64,000 nucleotides of DNA, taken from positions 310,001 to 374,000 of the forward strand of contig CANMIS010000004.1 in NCBI GenBank assembly GCA_947498065.1, in the 5' to 3' direction. Under the pieces are notes generated by a model. That model did not search any database. It was given only the letters and a program-made list of their open reading frames with translations, and had not been told where the DNA came from. How positions within the stretch are numbered: the first letter of the stretch is position 1; each line of letters opens with the position of its first letter. Origin of the DNA: an uncultured Erythrobacter sp. (GTDB lineage: Bacteria > Pseudomonadota > Alphaproteobacteria > Sphingomonadales > Sphingomonadaceae). The translations under genes were made by a program, and so were the position numbers. This document shows, piece after piece, positions 54,801 through 64,000 of the stretch.

Positions 54801-56159
54801 CAGCGGGTGAAGCTGGATCGCTTTACCTTCGATCAGAACCGGCTCGAACGCCTGGATGCCAAGACGGTGAAGCGTAGGCGCACGGTTCAAGAGAACCGGG
54901 TGCTCGCGGATCACTTCGTCGAGGATGTCCCAGACTTCCTTGCGCTCTTTCTCAACCCACTTCTTCGCTTGCTTCAGGGTCATCGACAGACCCTTTGCAT
55001 CAAGACGGGCGTAGATGAACGGCTTGAACAACTCGAGCGCCATCTTCTTCGGCAGGCCGCACTGGTGCAGTTTCAGCTCTGGGCCGGTCACGATGACCGA
55101 ACGGCCAGAGTAATCGACGCGCTTACCAAGCAGGTTCTGACGGAAGCGGCCTTGCTTGCCCTTCAGCATGTCGCTGAGAGATTTGAGTGGACGCTTGTTT
55201 GCACCGGTGATGACGCGGCCGCGGCGGCCGTTGTCGAACAGCGCATCGACAGCCTCTTGGAGCATACGCTTCTCGTTACGGACAATGATGTCCGGCGCGC
55301 GCAGCTCAATCAGACGCTTCAAACGGTTGTTCCGGTTGATCACGCGGCGATAGAGATCGTTGAGATCCGAGGTTGCGAAACGGCCACCATCCAGCGGCAC
55401 CAGCGGGCGCAGCTCTGGCGGGATCACAGGGATCACTTCAAGGATCATCCACTCAGGGCGGTTGCCCGAGTCGATGAAGCTCTCAACAACCTTGAGACGC
55501 TTGATGATTTTCTTCGGCTTGAGCGTCGACTTGGTGGTCGCCAGCTCTTCCATCAGATCGTCGCGCTCTTGTTCAAGATCGAGATCCATCAGCATGTGCT
55601 TGACCGCCTCAGCGCCGATATCGGCGGAGAACGCGTCTTCGCCGTATTCGTCCTGCGCTTCGAGCAGCTCGTCTTCGGTCAGCAGTTGGAATTTCTCAAG
55701 CGGGGTAAGGCCCGGCTCGATCACCACATAGCTTTCGAAATAGAGGATGCGCTCAAGCTGCTTCAGCTGAATGTCGAGCAGCAAGCCGATGCGCGATGGC
55801 AGCGACTTCAGGAACCAGATGTGCGCAACCGGCGCGGCCAGTTCAATATGGCCCATCCGCTCACGGCGAACCTTGGTAACGGTAACCTCAACGCCGCACT
55901 TCTCGCAGACGACGCCTTTGTACTTCATGCGCTTGTACTTGCCGCACAGGCATTCGTAGTCCTTTACCGGACCAAAGATGCGGGCACAGAACAGGCCGTC
56001 ACGCTCTGGCTTGAACGTACGATAGTTGATCGTTTCCGGCTTTTTGATTTCGCCAAATGACCAGCTGCGAATGCGCTCTGGCGAGGCAATGCCAATCTGG
56101 ATTTGGTCAAAAGTTTCCGGCTTGGCCAGCTGGTTGGTGAATTTGGTAAGTTCGTTCAT
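51861..56159 (-). CDS. rpoC: RNA polymerase subunit beta-prime
   Basis: 1432 residues. The catalytic NADFDGDQM motif, the N-terminal zinc Cys set (CLCG...CEKCG, about 70-90) and the second zinc cluster ([13 protein letters not shown], about 895) are present, with the full run of family blocks through the C-terminus. The last about 40 residues are Ala/Glu/Pro-rich. It is 64 bp downstream of rpoB and is followed by a terminator. Identity is certain. Confidence 0.98.
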   Translation of the reverse strand: MNELTKFTNQLAKPETFDQIQIGIASPERIRSWSFGEIKKPETINYRTFKPERDGLFCARIFGPVKDYECLCGKYKRMKYKGVVCEKCGVEVTVTKVRRERMGHIELAAPVAHIWFLKSLPSRIGLLLDIQLKQLERILYFESYVVIEPGLTPLEKFQLLTEDELLEAQDEYGEDAFSADIGAEAVKHMLMDLDLEQERDDLMEELATTKSTLKPKKIIKRLKVVESFIDSGNRPEWMILEVIPVIPPELRPLVPLDGGRFATSDLNDLYRRVINRNNRLKRLIELRAPDIIVRNEKRMLQEAVDALFDNGRRGRVITGANKRPLKSLSDMLKGKQGRFRQNLLGKRVDYSGRSVIVTGPELKLHQCGLPKKMALELFKPFIYARLDAKGLSMTLKQAKKWVEKERKEVWDILDEVIREHPVLLNRAPTLHRLGIQAFEPVLIEGKAIQLHPLVCSAFNADFDGDQMAVHVPLSLEAQLEARVLMMSTNNILSPANGKPIIVPSQDMVLGLYYLSMERQEHAPEFIEEKDGTKIEKLPRFADMAEVHQALETKSVTLHTKIIARVPQADEKGKVVLKRFVTTPGRMLIGECMPKNHKVPFDIVNRLLTKKDIGDVIDEVYRHTGQKDTVLFADAIMVLGFRHAFKAGISFGKDDMIIPDSKEGMIEETKSLVADYEQQYQDGLITQQEKYNKVIDAWSRCGDQVADAMMDEIKAQPIDKDGREAQINSIYMMAHSGARGSPAQMKQLAGMRGLMAKPSGEIIETPIISNFKEGLTVLEYFNSTHGARKGLADTALKTANSGYLTRRLVDVSQDCVIVELDCKTENALEMRAIVQGGSVIASLGERILGRTTAEDIVNAATGEVIVKSGTLLDEAMVKEIEAAETQSAKIRSPLVCEAEQGVCGKCYGRDLARGTPVNIGEAVGVIAAQSIGEPGTQLTMRTFHIGGAAQLNETSHLEAISDGKVELRDMPTITDKKGRILSLARNGEIAVIDAEGREREMHKVPYGTVLMFKNGAKVKVGDRLAEWDPFTLPIITEQSGVVKYQDLVEGTTLEERTDDATGIAQRVVTENRATGRKKKEELRPRMTLLSEGQTDADETEAQRYMLAPGTTLSVEDGQTVEAGDILARASREAAKTRDITGGLPRVAELFEARLPKDMSVIAKISGKIEFVREYKAKRKIAIVPEEGDAVEYLIPKTKVIDVQEGDFVKKGDTLISGSPNPHDILEVMGVEALAEYLVNEIQEVYRLQGVKINDKHIETIVRQMLQKVEITDGGDTTLLPGEQVDLEEMNEYNSKLTKSKKPATGTPILLGITKASLQTRSFISAASFQETTRVLTQASVEGKKDTLIGLKENVIVGRLIPAGTGAGMNRMRVTASSRDAALKAQWKKQQDALAAAGAAEAEPEADPVSSEEAMKAAMAAAAPAPTPEEDGAE

Positions 56160-56223
56160 TTTTCACATTCCCTTGCGGGTGAATCCTAGGAGCGGGGTTG
56201 GGAGGGCTAGATAGCCGCTCCCT

Positions 56224-59200
56224 TTATTCCGCTGCCTCCGGCCACTGATCATCATCGCCATCTTCGCCGTCAGACAAAGACTTGAGCTCAACGTTGAGAC
56301 CCAGGCTGCGCATTTCCTTCACGAGAACGTTGAAGCTCTCTGGAATGCCTGCCTCAAAGGTATCATCGCCCTTGACGATGGCTTCATAGACTTTGGTCCG
56401 GCCAACGACGTCATCCGATTTAACGGTGAGCATTTCCTGTAAGGTGTAGGCAGCACCGTAAGCTTGCAGTGCCCAGACCTCCATCTCACCAAAGCGCTGT
56501 CCGCCGAACTGCGCTTTACCGCCCAGCGGCTGCTGGGTGACGAGCGAGTATGGACCGATTGAGCGAGCGTGGATCTTGTCATCGACCAAGTGGTGCAGTT
56601 TGAGCATGTAGATGATGCCCACGGTGACCTTACGGTCGAATGCTTCACCCGTACGGCCATCAAACAGGACCGACTGACCAGAACTGTCGATGCCAGCCTT
56701 CACCAGCATGTCCGACACATCCGGCTCACGCGCACCATCAAACACAGGGGTACCCATTGGCACGCCAGCGGCGAGGTTGCCCGCCAGATCAACGATCTGT
56801 TCGGTTGAACGGCTGTTGAGATCCTCGTGATACGCTTCGCCGTAGACATCCTTCAGACGGTCAAGCACGGCCTCTGGCGGTTTCGCCTTGGCATAATCTT
56901 GACGCGCATTCGGATTGGCCGCTTTCCAGTCTTCGAGTTTCTCAGCGATATCCATGCCGAGCCCGCGAGCCGCAAAGCCGAGGTGCGTTTCAAAGATCTG
57001 TCCGACGTTCATACGCGATGGCACGCCCAGCGGGTTCAGCACCACGTCAACGGCGGTGCCGTCTTCGAGGAATGGCATGTCTTCAACCGGCAGGATGCGA
57101 GAGATCACACCCTTGTTCCCGTGACGACCGGCCATCTTATCGCCTGGCTGAAGCTTGCGCTTCACCGCGACAAAGACCTTGACCATCTTGAGGACACCCG
57201 GCGCGAGTTCATCACCGCGCTCCAGTTTCTCTTTACGGTCTTCAAACTTTGCATCGATCCCGCCAACGGCTTCGTCATATTGCGACTTAACCGCTTCGAT
57301 TTGGGTCTGGCGCTTATCCGCAGCAACAGCGAATTTGAACCATTCGTGACGCTCAATGCCCTCAAGCATGTCAGCGGTGATCTTGTCACCCTTCTTCACG
57401 CCCTTTGGACCTGCAGCGATGGTTTGCCCCACCAGCATGTCGCGCAGGCGGTTATAAGTCGCCCGGTTCAAAATACCGCGTTCGTCAGCCGCGTCCTTGC
57501 GCAGACGCTCGATCTCTTCGTTCTGGATCGCCCGAGTACGGTCATCAATCTCGATACCGTGGCGGTTGAATACGCGAACTTCGACGACCGTGCCAGCAAC
57601 ACCTGGTGGCAGACGCAGCGAGGTGTCACGCACGTCGCTGGCCTTCTCACCGAAGATCGCCCGCAAGAGCTTCTCTTCCGGCGTCATCGGGCTTTCGCCC
57701 TTTGGTGTGATCTTACCAGCCAGAATATCGCCCGGATGCACTTCTGCACCGATGTAGACGATGCCTGCCTCATCCAAGTTGCGCAGAGCCTCTTCGCCAA
57801 CATTAGGAATGTCGCGCGTGATGTCCTCTGGGCCAAGCTTGGTGTCGCGGGCCATGACTTCAAACTCATCGATATGGATCGATGTAAACACGTCGTCTTT
57901 CACGATGCGCTCTGAAATCAGGATACTGTCTTCGTAGTTGTAGCCATTCCAAGGCATGAAGGCGACGAGGCTGTTCTTACCCAGCGCCAGCTCACCCAGA
58001 TCGGTCGAAGGACCATCGGCGATGATATCGCCTGGCTCGATCGTTTCACCAACCTTCACCAGCGGACGCTGGTTGATGCAGGTGTTCTGGTTTGAACGTT
58101 GGAATTTTTGCAGTGTGTAAATGTCGACGCCTGACTGGCCAGGCTCAACATCGCCGATTGCGCGGATAACGATACGGGTCGCGTCGACTTGGTCGACAAT
58201 CCCGCCGCGCTTGGCCGCAATCGCAGCGCCGCTATCGCGCGCCACGGTTTCTTCCATGCCAGTGCCAACCCAAGGCGCTTCCGCCTTGACCAGTGGCACA
58301 GCCTGACGTTGCATGTTCGAGCCCATCAGCGCGCGGTTGGCGTCATCGTTTTCCAGGAAAGGAATGAGCGATGCAGCAACCGAGACGAGCTGCTTAGGCG
58401 ACACGTCCATGAGCGTGATCTGCTCATTCGGCGCCATCAGGTTGTCACCGCTCTGGCGCGCAGAGATCAGCTCTTCAACAAAAGAGCCGTCTTCATTCAG
58501 CTCAGCCGATGCCTGAGCAACGGTGTGCTTCTGCTCTTCCATGGCGGAGAGATAGACCACATCACCGGTGACCTTATTGCCTTCAACCCGGCGATACGGC
58601 GTTTCGATAAAGCCATATTTGTTGACGCGGCTAAACGACGCCAGCGAGTTGATCAGACCGATGTTCGGGCCTTCCGGCGTTTCAATCGGACAGATCCGGC
58701 CATAGTGGGTCGGGTGAACGTCGCGGACTTCAAAGCCCGCGCGCTCACGCGTCAGACCGCCTGGGCCAAGCGCCGATACGCGGCGCTTGTGAGTCACTTC
58801 GGACAGCGGGTTGGTTTGGTCCATGAACTGCGACAGCTGCGAAGAGCCGAAGAATTCACGCACCGCAGCAACCGCTGGCTTCGCGTTGATGAGGTCGTTC
58901 GGCATGACAGTCGATACATCGACGCTGCTCATGCGTTCTTTAACCGCGCGCTCCATGCGCAGCAGACCAACGCGGTACTGGTTTTCGAGCAATTCGCCGA
59001 CCGAACGGACACGGCGGTTGCCGAGGTTGTCGATATCATCGACCTCGCCTTTGCCGTCCTTCAGATCGACCAGCTCCTTGACCACGGCGAGGATGTCTTC
59101 CTTGCGCAGGGTCGTAACAGTGTCTTCTGCATCAAGCTCGAGACGCATGTTAAGCTTCACGCGGCCAACCGCGGAAAGGTCATAGCGCTCACCATCGAAG

Positions 59201-60417
59201 AACAGGCCTTCGAACAGAGCTTCTGCAGTTTCCTTGGTAGGCGGCTCGCCCGGGCGCATCACCTTATATATGGCCTCAAGGCCTTCATCACGGTTTTCAG
59301 CCTTATCGACCTTCAGCGTGTTGCGGATCCAAGGACCAGTGTTGATCTCGTCAATGTCGAGCAGTTCGAGGCTGTCGATGCCGGCATTGTCGAGCGTCTC
59401 AACATGCTCCAGCGTCAACTCATCACCAGCTTCAACATAAATGCGGCCGGTCGCCTCATCGATCATGTCGCGTGCGGCATAGCGGCTGACAACTTCCTCG
59501 GTAGGAAGCAGCAGGTCCGTCAGGCCATCTTTCGCAGCCTTATTGGCGGCGCGCGGCGAAATCTTCTGGTTCGCGGCGAACACTTCTTCACCGGTCTTCG
59601 CATCAACCAGCGGGAAGGCAGGCTTCTGGCCGCGCCATTGGTCAGCCACAAACGGCATCTTCCAGCCGTCTTTCGCGCGCTCCCAATTAACAGTGTCATA
59701 GAAGAAGTGCAGGATTTCTTCGCTGTCTTGACCCAGCGCATAAAGCAGTGCGGTGACAGGCAGCTTACGCTTACGGTCGATCCGAACGTTGACGATGTCT
59801 TTCGCGTCAAACTCAAAATCAAGCCACGAACCGCGGTATGGAATAACACGCGCTGCGAACAGCAACTTGCCAGAAGAGTGCGTTTTACCGCGATCGTGAT
59901 CGAACAGCACGCCAGGCGAGCGGTGCATTTGCGATACGATGACGCGTTCTGTGCCATTGATGATGAACGTGCCGTTCTCCGTCATCAGCGGCATGTCGCC
60001 CATGTAGACGTCTTGCTCTTTAATATCGAGAACGGAGCGGGTTTCCGTTTCTTGGTCGACTTCGAACACGATCAGTCGCAGCGTGACCTTCATCGGCGCC
60101 GCGTAAGTGATGCCGCGCTGGCGGCACTCGGTCGTGTCATATTTTGGCGGCTCGAGTTCGTAGTGAACGAAATCAAGCTCGGCAGAGCCAGCAAAATCGC
60201 GGATTGGGAAAACCGAGCGCAGCGTCTTTTCAAGACCAGAAACATAGCCTGTTTCCTTGTCCGAGCGCAGGAACTGCTCGTAGCTTTCGCGCTGAACCTC
60301 AATGAGGTTCGGCATTTGCACGACTTCGTGAATGTCACCGAAGATCTTACGAATGCGCCGCTTGGCCGTGCCTTGCGCCGCGCCCTTGGATTTGATGGGC
60401 TTTGCCTTAGTAGCCAT
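56224..60417 (-). CDS. rpoB: RNA polymerase subunit beta
   Basis: 1397 residues. Family landmarks are present, including the rifampicin pocket region with [21 protein letters not shown] (read in two parts), PNIGLINSL, and [14 protein letters not shown] near the C-terminus. The acidic C-terminal tail ([14 protein letters not shown]) is typical. It is the first gene of rpoBC here; the usual upstream partners rplJ and rplL are on the other strand 1.7 kb away. Confidence 0.98.
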   Translation of the reverse strand: MATKAKPIKSKGAAQGTAKRRIRKIFGDIHEVVQMPNLIEVQRESYEQFLRSDKETGYVSGLEKTLRSVFPIRDFAGSAELDFVHYELEPPKYDTTECRQRGITYAAPMKVTLRLIVFEVDQETETRSVLDIKEQDVYMGDMPLMTENGTFIINGTERVIVSQMHRSPGVLFDHDRGKTHSSGKLLFAARVIPYRGSWLDFEFDAKDIVNVRIDRKRKLPVTALLYALGQDSEEILHFFYDTVNWERAKDGWKMPFVADQWRGQKPAFPLVDAKTGEEVFAANQKISPRAANKAAKDGLTDLLLPTEEVVSRYAARDMIDEATGRIYVEAGDELTLEHVETLDNAGIDSLELLDIDEINTGPWIRNTLKVDKAENRDEGLEAIYKVMRPGEPPTKETAEALFEGLFFDGERYDLSAVGRVKLNMRLELDAEDTVTTLRKEDILAVVKELVDLKDGKGEVDDIDNLGNRRVRSVGELLENQYRVGLLRMERAVKERMSSVDVSTVMPNDLINAKPAVAAVREFFGSSQLSQFMDQTNPLSEVTHKRRVSALGPGGLTRERAGFEVRDVHPTHYGRICPIETPEGPNIGLINSLASFSRVNKYGFIETPYRRVEGNKVTGDVVYLSAMEEQKHTVAQASAELNEDGSFVEELISARQSGDNLMAPNEQITLMDVSPKQLVSVAASLIPFLENDDANRALMGSNMQRQAVPLVKAEAPWVGTGMEETVARDSGAAIAAKRGGIVDQVDATRIVIRAIGDVEPGQSGVDIYTLQKFQRSNQNTCINQRPLVKVGETIEPGDIIADGPSTDLGELALGKNSLVAFMPWNGYNYEDSILISERIVKDDVFTSIHIDEFEVMARDTKLGPEDITRDIPNVGEEALRNLDEAGIVYIGAEVHPGDILAGKITPKGESPMTPEEKLLRAIFGEKASDVRDTSLRLPPGVAGTVVEVRVFNRHGIEIDDRTRAIQNEEIERLRKDAADERGILNRATYNRLRDMLVGQTIAAGPKGVKKGDKITADMLEGIERHEWFKFAVAADKRQTQIEAVKSQYDEAVGGIDAKFEDRKEKLERGDELAPGVLKMVKVFVAVKRKLQPGDKMAGRHGNKGVISRILPVEDMPFLEDGTAVDVVLNPLGVPSRMNVGQIFETHLGFAARGLGMDIAEKLEDWKAANPNARQDYAKAKPPEAVLDRLKDVYGEAYHEDLNSRSTEQIVDLAGNLAAGVPMGTPVFDGAREPDVSDMLVKAGIDSSGQSVLFDGRTGEAFDRKVTVGIIYMLKLHHLVDDKIHARSIGPYSLVTQQPLGGKAQFGGQRFGEMEVWALQAYGAAYTLQEMLTVKSDDVVGRTKVYEAIVKGDDTFEAGIPESFNVLVKEMRSLGLNVELKSLSDGEDGDDDQWPEAAE

Positions 60418-60838
60418 GGAGGTAAGTTGCCTCTTTATCTGTCGCCGGAGAGAAGCCCCGGTCGCTCAAAATTGATTTCTGCACCGCGCGAAATCAGCCT
60501 CATATCGGACGCGAAAAAGGCCGCACGCAAAGAGACCTAAAGTAAGGATCGCTTTGCAGCAGCTCAATATAACGTCGCGAATATGAAACTCGCCGCCTCC
60601 ATTCCTAAGCCCATTCCCGCGTATGAATCGGCTTTGCTCGAAGCGAACGATTGACGTGCATGTAGGAATTCGCAGGCCGCGAGTCAAACATCAGTTTCGC
60701 CGCGCCACGCCCTGCACTCGGCCGAGTCGGCTATGCAGCAGCCCAGAACACGCATGGGCTTGTGCCAACTGCACGTCCGATACGCCTATTTCACCTCCGA
60801 CGCTCGCCCATAACACCTCGTTATTCGATGCATCACAT

Positions 60839-60867
60839 ATTGTTTTTCAATATTATTGATTGACAAT
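60839..60867. promoter_or_regulatory. Near-palindromic operator-like site
   Basis: ATTGT and ACAAT outer arms surround CAATA-T-TATTG in the centre, over 29 bp. It overlaps the -35 of the promoter at 60860, so a bound protein would repress. The downstream XRE gene is the obvious candidate. Confidence 0.6.
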
Positions 60868-60888
60868 AATTCGACTCGCGCCTAGATC
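60860..60888 (+). promoter_or_regulatory. Likely promoter TTGACA-N17-TAGATC
   Basis: A perfect -35 hexamer at 60860-60865, 17-bp spacing and a -10 with three matches to TATAAT. It would transcribe the small exported protein, DUF2975 and XRE genes. Confidence 0.55.
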
Positions 60889-60894
60889 GAAATT

Positions 60895-60907
60895 ATTGAA
60901 TATCAAT
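60895..60907. promoter_or_regulatory. Inverted repeat ATTGA-ATA-TCAAT
   Basis: Perfect 5-bp arms just downstream of the promoter at 60860 and related in sequence to the site at 60839. A second binding site for the same factor is likely. Confidence 0.5.
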
Positions 60908-60931
60908 ATGCACCATCAAGGAGATCGATAT

Positions 60932-61075
60932 ATGACACACTTTGGCACCCAATCTCTCGCCGCTTTCGCAGCGATCCTCATCGCCTTTTCGTCCATCGGC
61001 GCGATCGTCACCGTTCCGCCAGCTCAGGCCAATGCACACGGCCAAGTCCACTCAGCCATGCCAGAACTGGCTTGA
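60932..61075 (+). CDS. Small exported peptide, 47 residues
   Basis: Starts at ATG 60932 with AAGGAG 9 nt upstream. A hydrophobic N-terminal helix (SLAAFAAILIAFSSIGAIV) ends at AQANA, leaving about 15 mature residues. First gene of an operon with DUF2975 and XRE proteins, which follow by 25 bp and 0 bp. Role unknown. Confidence 0.6.
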   Translation: MTHFGTQSLAAFAAILIAFSSIGAIVTVPPAQANAHGQVHSAMPELA

Positions 61076-61100
61076 TCGAGCATAGAAGGGAGTTTTTCCG

Positions 61101-61646
61101 ATGACAGACAAACCCAACGACCTGTTGCTGCTTGCTGGCAAAATACTGACGATCTTGATGCAGATCTTTATGGCAATCGGTGCGGGAGCCTTGCTCATTG
61201 GTCTTACCGTCGTTGTGTTCATGCAGGACACAATCAACGCCGAAATCGCTACGGAATTCGAAGGAGCCGTTGGCGCATTGCCGCTATTGCCCACGCTGGG
61301 CATGATGGCCTTTGCGATGGCCTGTGTCGCTTTGATTTTCCTGTTTTTTGGCAAATTGCGAGCGATCATTTCGACCGTTGGCGAAGGCGATCCATTCGTT
61401 CCTGAGAACGCCGACCGTTTGAATATCATGGCGTGGATGCTGCTCGCGGTCCAAGTGATGGCTATCCCATTGGCTGCGTGCGCTATGATTATGGCGCAAT
61501 GGGCCGAGCCAATGGAAGATACGAGCTTCAATGTTGATTCCGGGTTCGACCTGACAGGCATCATTATGGTCGTGGTGCTCTTTATCCTCGCCCGTGTTTT
61601 CAAGCACGGCGCCGCAATGCGCGATGATCTGGAAGGGACCGTCTGA
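61101..61646 (+). CDS. DUF2975 membrane protein
   Basis: 181 residues with four membrane helices: about 10-45, 60-80, 110-135 and 150-170. The pattern LRAIISTVGEGDPFVPENADRL between helices two and three is the DUF2975 signature. These proteins are nearly always next to a YozG-like XRE regulator, as here. Function is unknown; regulation of the pair by each other is plausible. Confidence 0.82.
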   Translation: MTDKPNDLLLLAGKILTILMQIFMAIGAGALLIGLTVVVFMQDTINAEIATEFEGAVGALPLLPTLGMMAFAMACVALIFLFFGKLRAIISTVGEGDPFVPENADRLNIMAWMLLAVQVMAIPLAACAMIMAQWAEPMEDTSFNVDSGFDLTGIIMVVVLFILARVFKHGAAMRDDLEGTV

Positions 61647-61870
61647 TGCCAGCCGAAGAAGGAACCAATATCATGGTCAAACTCGACGATCTGCTGCACG
61701 ACCGCCGCATGACCCTCACAGAGCTCGCGGAACGTGTGGGCCTGACCCTCGCCAACCTGTCGATCCTGAAGACCGGCAAGGCCAAGGCGATCCGCTTCTC
61801 AACGCTTGAGGCAATCTGCCGCGAGCTCGAATGCCAACCGGGCGACCTGCTCTCATTCGAACCACAATAG
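61646..61870 (+). CDS. YozG-like XRE regulator
   Basis: 74 residues from ATG 61646, one base inside the previous stop (TGATG); ATG 61673 with AAGGA upstream is an alternative. The HTH is RRMTLTELAERVGLTLANLS, then ILKTGKAKAIRFSTLEAICRELECQPGDLL, characteristic of the DUF2975-linked family. It probably binds the palindromes at 60839-60907 and controls its own operon. Confidence 0.82.
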   Translation: MPAEEGTNIMVKLDDLLHDRRMTLTELAERVGLTLANLSILKTGKAKAIRFSTLEAICRELECQPGDLLSFEPQ

Positions 61871-62144
61871 CTTGACATTCGGGGCGCGTAGGCTAATTGC
61901 GCGCCTCGGCTGTTTCGGCAGCCATCCGTCCAAGACAGTTGGTGAAAGCAATTTGGCTTTCTTAATTTCCAGCCTAGACGGGGAAAAGAGATTTTAGGCC
62001 TCCCTGTTTGGCGGCCCCTTTGATGCCTCATCGGCATCCTCCTTCCCCATCAATGGACATTCGGTCTTGTCGGTTAGCGGCACGGCCAATTGTGAGCCGG
62101 TCGTCTGGCATGTGCTGGGCGATCATTAGTGAAGGAGCAAAAGC
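61871..62144. promoter_or_regulatory. rplJ leader region
   Basis: 274 bp before rplJ. GC-rich, with several short inverted stretches; the L10 autoregulatory leader is expected in this position, but I cannot fold it reliably by eye. SD is GGAG at 62133-62136. Confidence 0.4.
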
Positions 62145-62660
62145 ATGGATCGTTCGCAAAAAGCCGATGCGGTTGCCCAGCTCAATGCAGCTTTCCAAGA
62201 TGTTGGCGTGGTGGTTGTCACCCGCAACCTCGGCCTGACGGTGGACCAGTCCACTGAACTGCGCGGAAAAATGCGTGAAGCCGGTGCTTCCTATAAGGTT
62301 GCGAAGAACCGTCTTGCTAAGCTCGCCCTGAAAGACACCGATTACACCGGGCTCGAAGAGTTTCTCTCCGGCCCGACTGCACTGGCTTGGTCGGAAGACC
62401 CAGTTGCCGCAGCTAAAACAGCCGTCGAATTCGCAAAGTCGAACGACAAGCTGGAAATCGTCGGTGGATCGATGGGCACGCAGGTGCTCGACGAAGCTGG
62501 GGTCAAGGCACTCGCCTCGATGCCAAGCCTCGACGAGCTGCGCGGCAAACTTGTGGGTCTCGTCAACGCACCAGCAACCAAGGTTGCTCAGGTCGTCAAC
62601 GCGCCCGCCAACAAGCTTGCTCGTGTATTTGGTGCCTACGGCGCCAGCGAAGCTGCTTAA
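62145..62660 (+). CDS. rplJ: Ribosomal protein L10
   Basis: 171 residues. L10 features: [20 protein letters not shown] at the N-terminus, [22 protein letters not shown], then [13 protein letters not shown], and the helical C-terminus that holds the L7/L12 dimers. First gene of the rplJL pair, transcribed away from rpoBC. Confidence 0.97.
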   Translation: MDRSQKADAVAQLNAAFQDVGVVVVTRNLGLTVDQSTELRGKMREAGASYKVAKNRLAKLALKDTDYTGLEEFLSGPTALAWSEDPVAAAKTAVEFAKSNDKLEIVGGSMGTQVLDEAGVKALASMPSLDELRGKLVGLVNAPATKVAQVVNAPANKLARVFGAYGASEAA

Positions 62661-62741
62661 GAGACGCTCTTATTAGAGACGAAACATACTGGGGCCTTGG
62701 GATGAACCCATCCGCCCTGCCAAATTTTTGGAGTGAACATC

Positions 62742-63116
62742 ATGGCTGATATTGCCAAGCTTGTTGAAGAACTTTCGAAGCTGACCGTCCTTGAGGCAGC
62801 TGAACTCGCAACCGCACTGGAAGAAGAGTGGGGCGTAAGCGCTGCTGCTGCTGTTGCTGTTGCTGGCCCTGCTGCTGGCGGCGACGCACCGGCTGCTGAA
62901 GAGAAAGACGAATTTGACGTCATCCTCACCGGTGACGGCGGCAAGAAAATCCAGGTTATCAAAGAAGTCCGCGCCATCACCGGCCTGGGCCTCACCGAAG
63001 CCAAGGGCCTCGTCGAAGGCGCACCGAAGCCGCTTAAAGAAGGCGTTGCTAAGGCTGAAGCTGAAGAAATCAAAGGCAAGATCGAAGCAGCCGGCGGTAC
63101 CGTTGAACTTAAGTAA
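62742..63116 (+). CDS. rplL: Ribosomal protein L7/L12
   Basis: 124 residues from ATG 62742. The N-terminal dimerisation part ([20 protein letters not shown]), the Ala/Gly hinge and the C-terminal domain ([19 protein letters not shown], then [16 protein letters not shown]) are all standard. It recruits translation factors to the ribosome. Followed by a strong terminator. Confidence 0.98.
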   Translation: MADIAKLVEELSKLTVLEAAELATALEEEWGVSAAAAVAVAGPAAGGDAPAAEEKDEFDVILTGDGGKKIQVIKEVRAITGLGLTEAKGLVEGAPKPLKEGVAKAEAEEIKGKIEAAGGTVELK

Positions 63117-63179
63117 CGGGCTCGCTCAAGTAATCTTGACCAGAGTTTTGTGGGTGTCTTGAAGCGCCTGCAGATAGGA

Positions 63180-63212
63180 GGGCGGTACCGCAAGGTGCCG
63201 CCCTTTTTGTTT
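63180..63212 (+). terminator. rplL rho-independent terminator
   Basis: GGGCGGTACC-GCAA-GGTGCCGCCC forms a 10-bp stem (one G-T pair) with a tetraloop, followed by TTTTTGTTT. It ends the rplJL operon, confirming that rpoBC is not co-transcribed with it. Confidence 0.92.
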
Positions 63213-63327
63213 GTCGGTAAGGTTTTGGCGTCTCGTCCCCGCGCTGGACTTACGCCTTCCAAAACAAACGGCGACGCCAAATCAATGACGCCGCCGCTCA
63301 ATCTTGTTTGGGTTTAGGTGGGGCGCT

Positions 63328-64000
63328 TCAGCCTTTGCGCAAAATCGCCCCGCCAGCGAGCAATACTAGGCCAAGACCAGCGCCCGCAGCTAGAGCAATT
63401 CCCATCGAGGAATCGCTGTCATCTCCCTGCTCTGACGAACTATCCTTGGCTAATGCATGAGCGGCCTCGCCCTCAACCGCCTCGCTAGCATCTGCGCCTG
63501 TCCGAGGGACAAACCCATTCGCGGTCAGTGTCATCAAGGATAAGTCGAGACCATGTTCTTTGGCGGCCCGGCGTGCGGCCCCTGCCAACTTCTCTAGCGT
63601 GGCTGGCTGGTTCTTAGCTTCTTCTATAGCACCGTCCATTACAGCCGTATGAAGCAAAAGCGCCTCGGCATACTCTTGTCTCTGCGCATCGGTTGTTCCT
63701 GAAAATTCGGATGTCGATGCCATGGCTGAGCGGACTTGCTCGCGAACGGCTTGGATCGTTCCGCGATCAGGTGTGTCGTTGCGCTTTTGAGCAGCGAGCC
63801 AGGTCGATATCCACCAGACAGAATAGACATCAGCGACGTCATGTGGATCAAGGCCATAGTTGCCTATGCCTTGACCAATGAGTTCGATGATACGTGGCTG
63901 GCCATCAATCAGCGTTTGCAAATCGGCAGCCGCGCTTTTGTCTTTGGTGCGAGTAACGAAACTCCGCAGATTTGTCCGCGTGCGCGACTCATCTGGCGCA
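63328..64000 (-). CDS. Exported or anchored protein, DUF6683-like, partial
   Basis: The frame is open to the right edge, so the N-terminus is missing; 224 codons are visible. The conserved-looking part contains GQGIGNYGLDPHDVADVYSV followed by WWIS, similar to the DUF6683 pattern. A Ser/Asp-rich linker and a C-terminal hydrophobic helix with a basic end (ALAAGAGLGLVLLAGGAILRKG, split here by residue type) would anchor it in the membrane. Function unknown. Confidence 0.6.
   Translation of the reverse strand, partial: APDESRTRTNLRSFVTRTKDKSAAADLQTLIDGQPRIIELIGQGIGNYGLDPHDVADVYSVWWISTWLAAQKRNDTPDRGTIQAVREQVRSAMASTSEFSGTTDAQRQEYAEALLLHTAVMDGAIEEAKNQPATLEKLAGAARRAAKEHGLDLSLMTLTANGFVPRTGADASEAVEGEAAHALAKDSSSEQGDDSDSSMGIALAAGAGLGLVLLAGGAILRKG

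Larger units (their letters stand above)
60418..60931. other. Divergent promoter region of rpoB and the DUF2975 operon
   Basis: 514 bp without a gene. The left side must hold the rpoB promoter; the right side holds AT-rich palindromes and a likely promoter for the small-protein operon. Confidence 0.55.

Noticed and set aside
53958..56060. 700-codon open frame antisense to rpoC
   Set aside because: A shadow of rpoC codon usage; no family-like sequence and rpoC is certain on the other strand.
58189..60540. 783-codon open frame antisense to rpoB
   Set aside because: A shadow of rpoB; high GC at third positions keeps the reverse frame open. No ribosome-binding site or recognisable domain.
1..64000. 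CRISPR arrays, rRNA genes, insertion sequences
   Set aside because: Looked for regular spaced repeats, rRNA cores and transposase signatures; none seen.

Overview
The window reads as an alphaproteobacterial chromosome, most likely Sphingomonadales (Erythrobacter-like). This rests on the style of the GapR/DUF2312, DUF1244, NDUFA9-like, PQQ-ADH, lasso-peptide and beta-operon proteins and has not been tested by alignment. Coding density is high, with many ATGA or GTGA start/stop overlaps.

Region 1 (1-4570) is a lasso-peptide cluster cut by the left edge. On the minus strand, in transcription order, are an HxD...H 2-oxoglutarate/iron oxygenase, an asparagine-synthetase-like lasso cyclase, a 42-residue precursor and a PRMT-like methyltransferase that runs off the window. 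A B2-type leader peptidase is divergent on the plus strand. The predicted core GSATLMMDGMIMMAMD has Gly1 and Asp8 for the macrolactam and six Met in 16 residues. Region 2 (4663-7060) is a polysaccharide-type module: a small exported protein, an O-antigen ligase/polymerase and a repeat-like periplasmic protein.

Region 3 (about 7061-28508) is a 21-kb integrated island. The 3' end of tRNA-Leu(CAG) at 28488-28574 is repeated at 7061-7081, and a P4-type integrase sits next to the tRNA. From left to right it holds: a secreted TonB-C protein and an XRE regulator; an AraC/NmrA/DUF1772/serine hydrolase/CPBP/pirin gene set; a candidate defence module (a protein with two GHKL ATPase domains overlapping a receiver-HEPN-like protein, convergent with a C5 cytosine methyltransferase); three genes of unknown function; and a mobility module (tyrosine recombinase, RarA/MgsA C-terminus-like protein, replication initiator, AlpA-like excisionase, P4 integrase) carrying copies of the palindrome GTGCAATTRATTGCAC.

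Region 4 (28757-64000) is core chromosome: an NDUFA9-like protein, NfeD/QmcA, a PQQ quinohemoprotein dehydrogenase, PurU and PurT (formate released and formate used) flanking a nitronate monooxygenase-like gene, a degenerate GGDEF protein, a PilZ-XRE fusion, LysC, UbiG, GlpQ, an ArsC-like protein, RuvC, YebC, GapR, pyruvate kinase, GltX, RpoC/RpoB and RplJ/RplL. The normally contiguous rplJL-rpoBC block is split here into two divergent halves separated by a small exported protein/DUF2975/XRE operon with palindromic operator-like sites.

The two items most likely to be new are the Met-rich, doubly tailored lasso peptide and the dual-GHKL/receiver-HEPN/methyltransferase cassette. No CRISPR array, rRNA or insertion sequence was seen.
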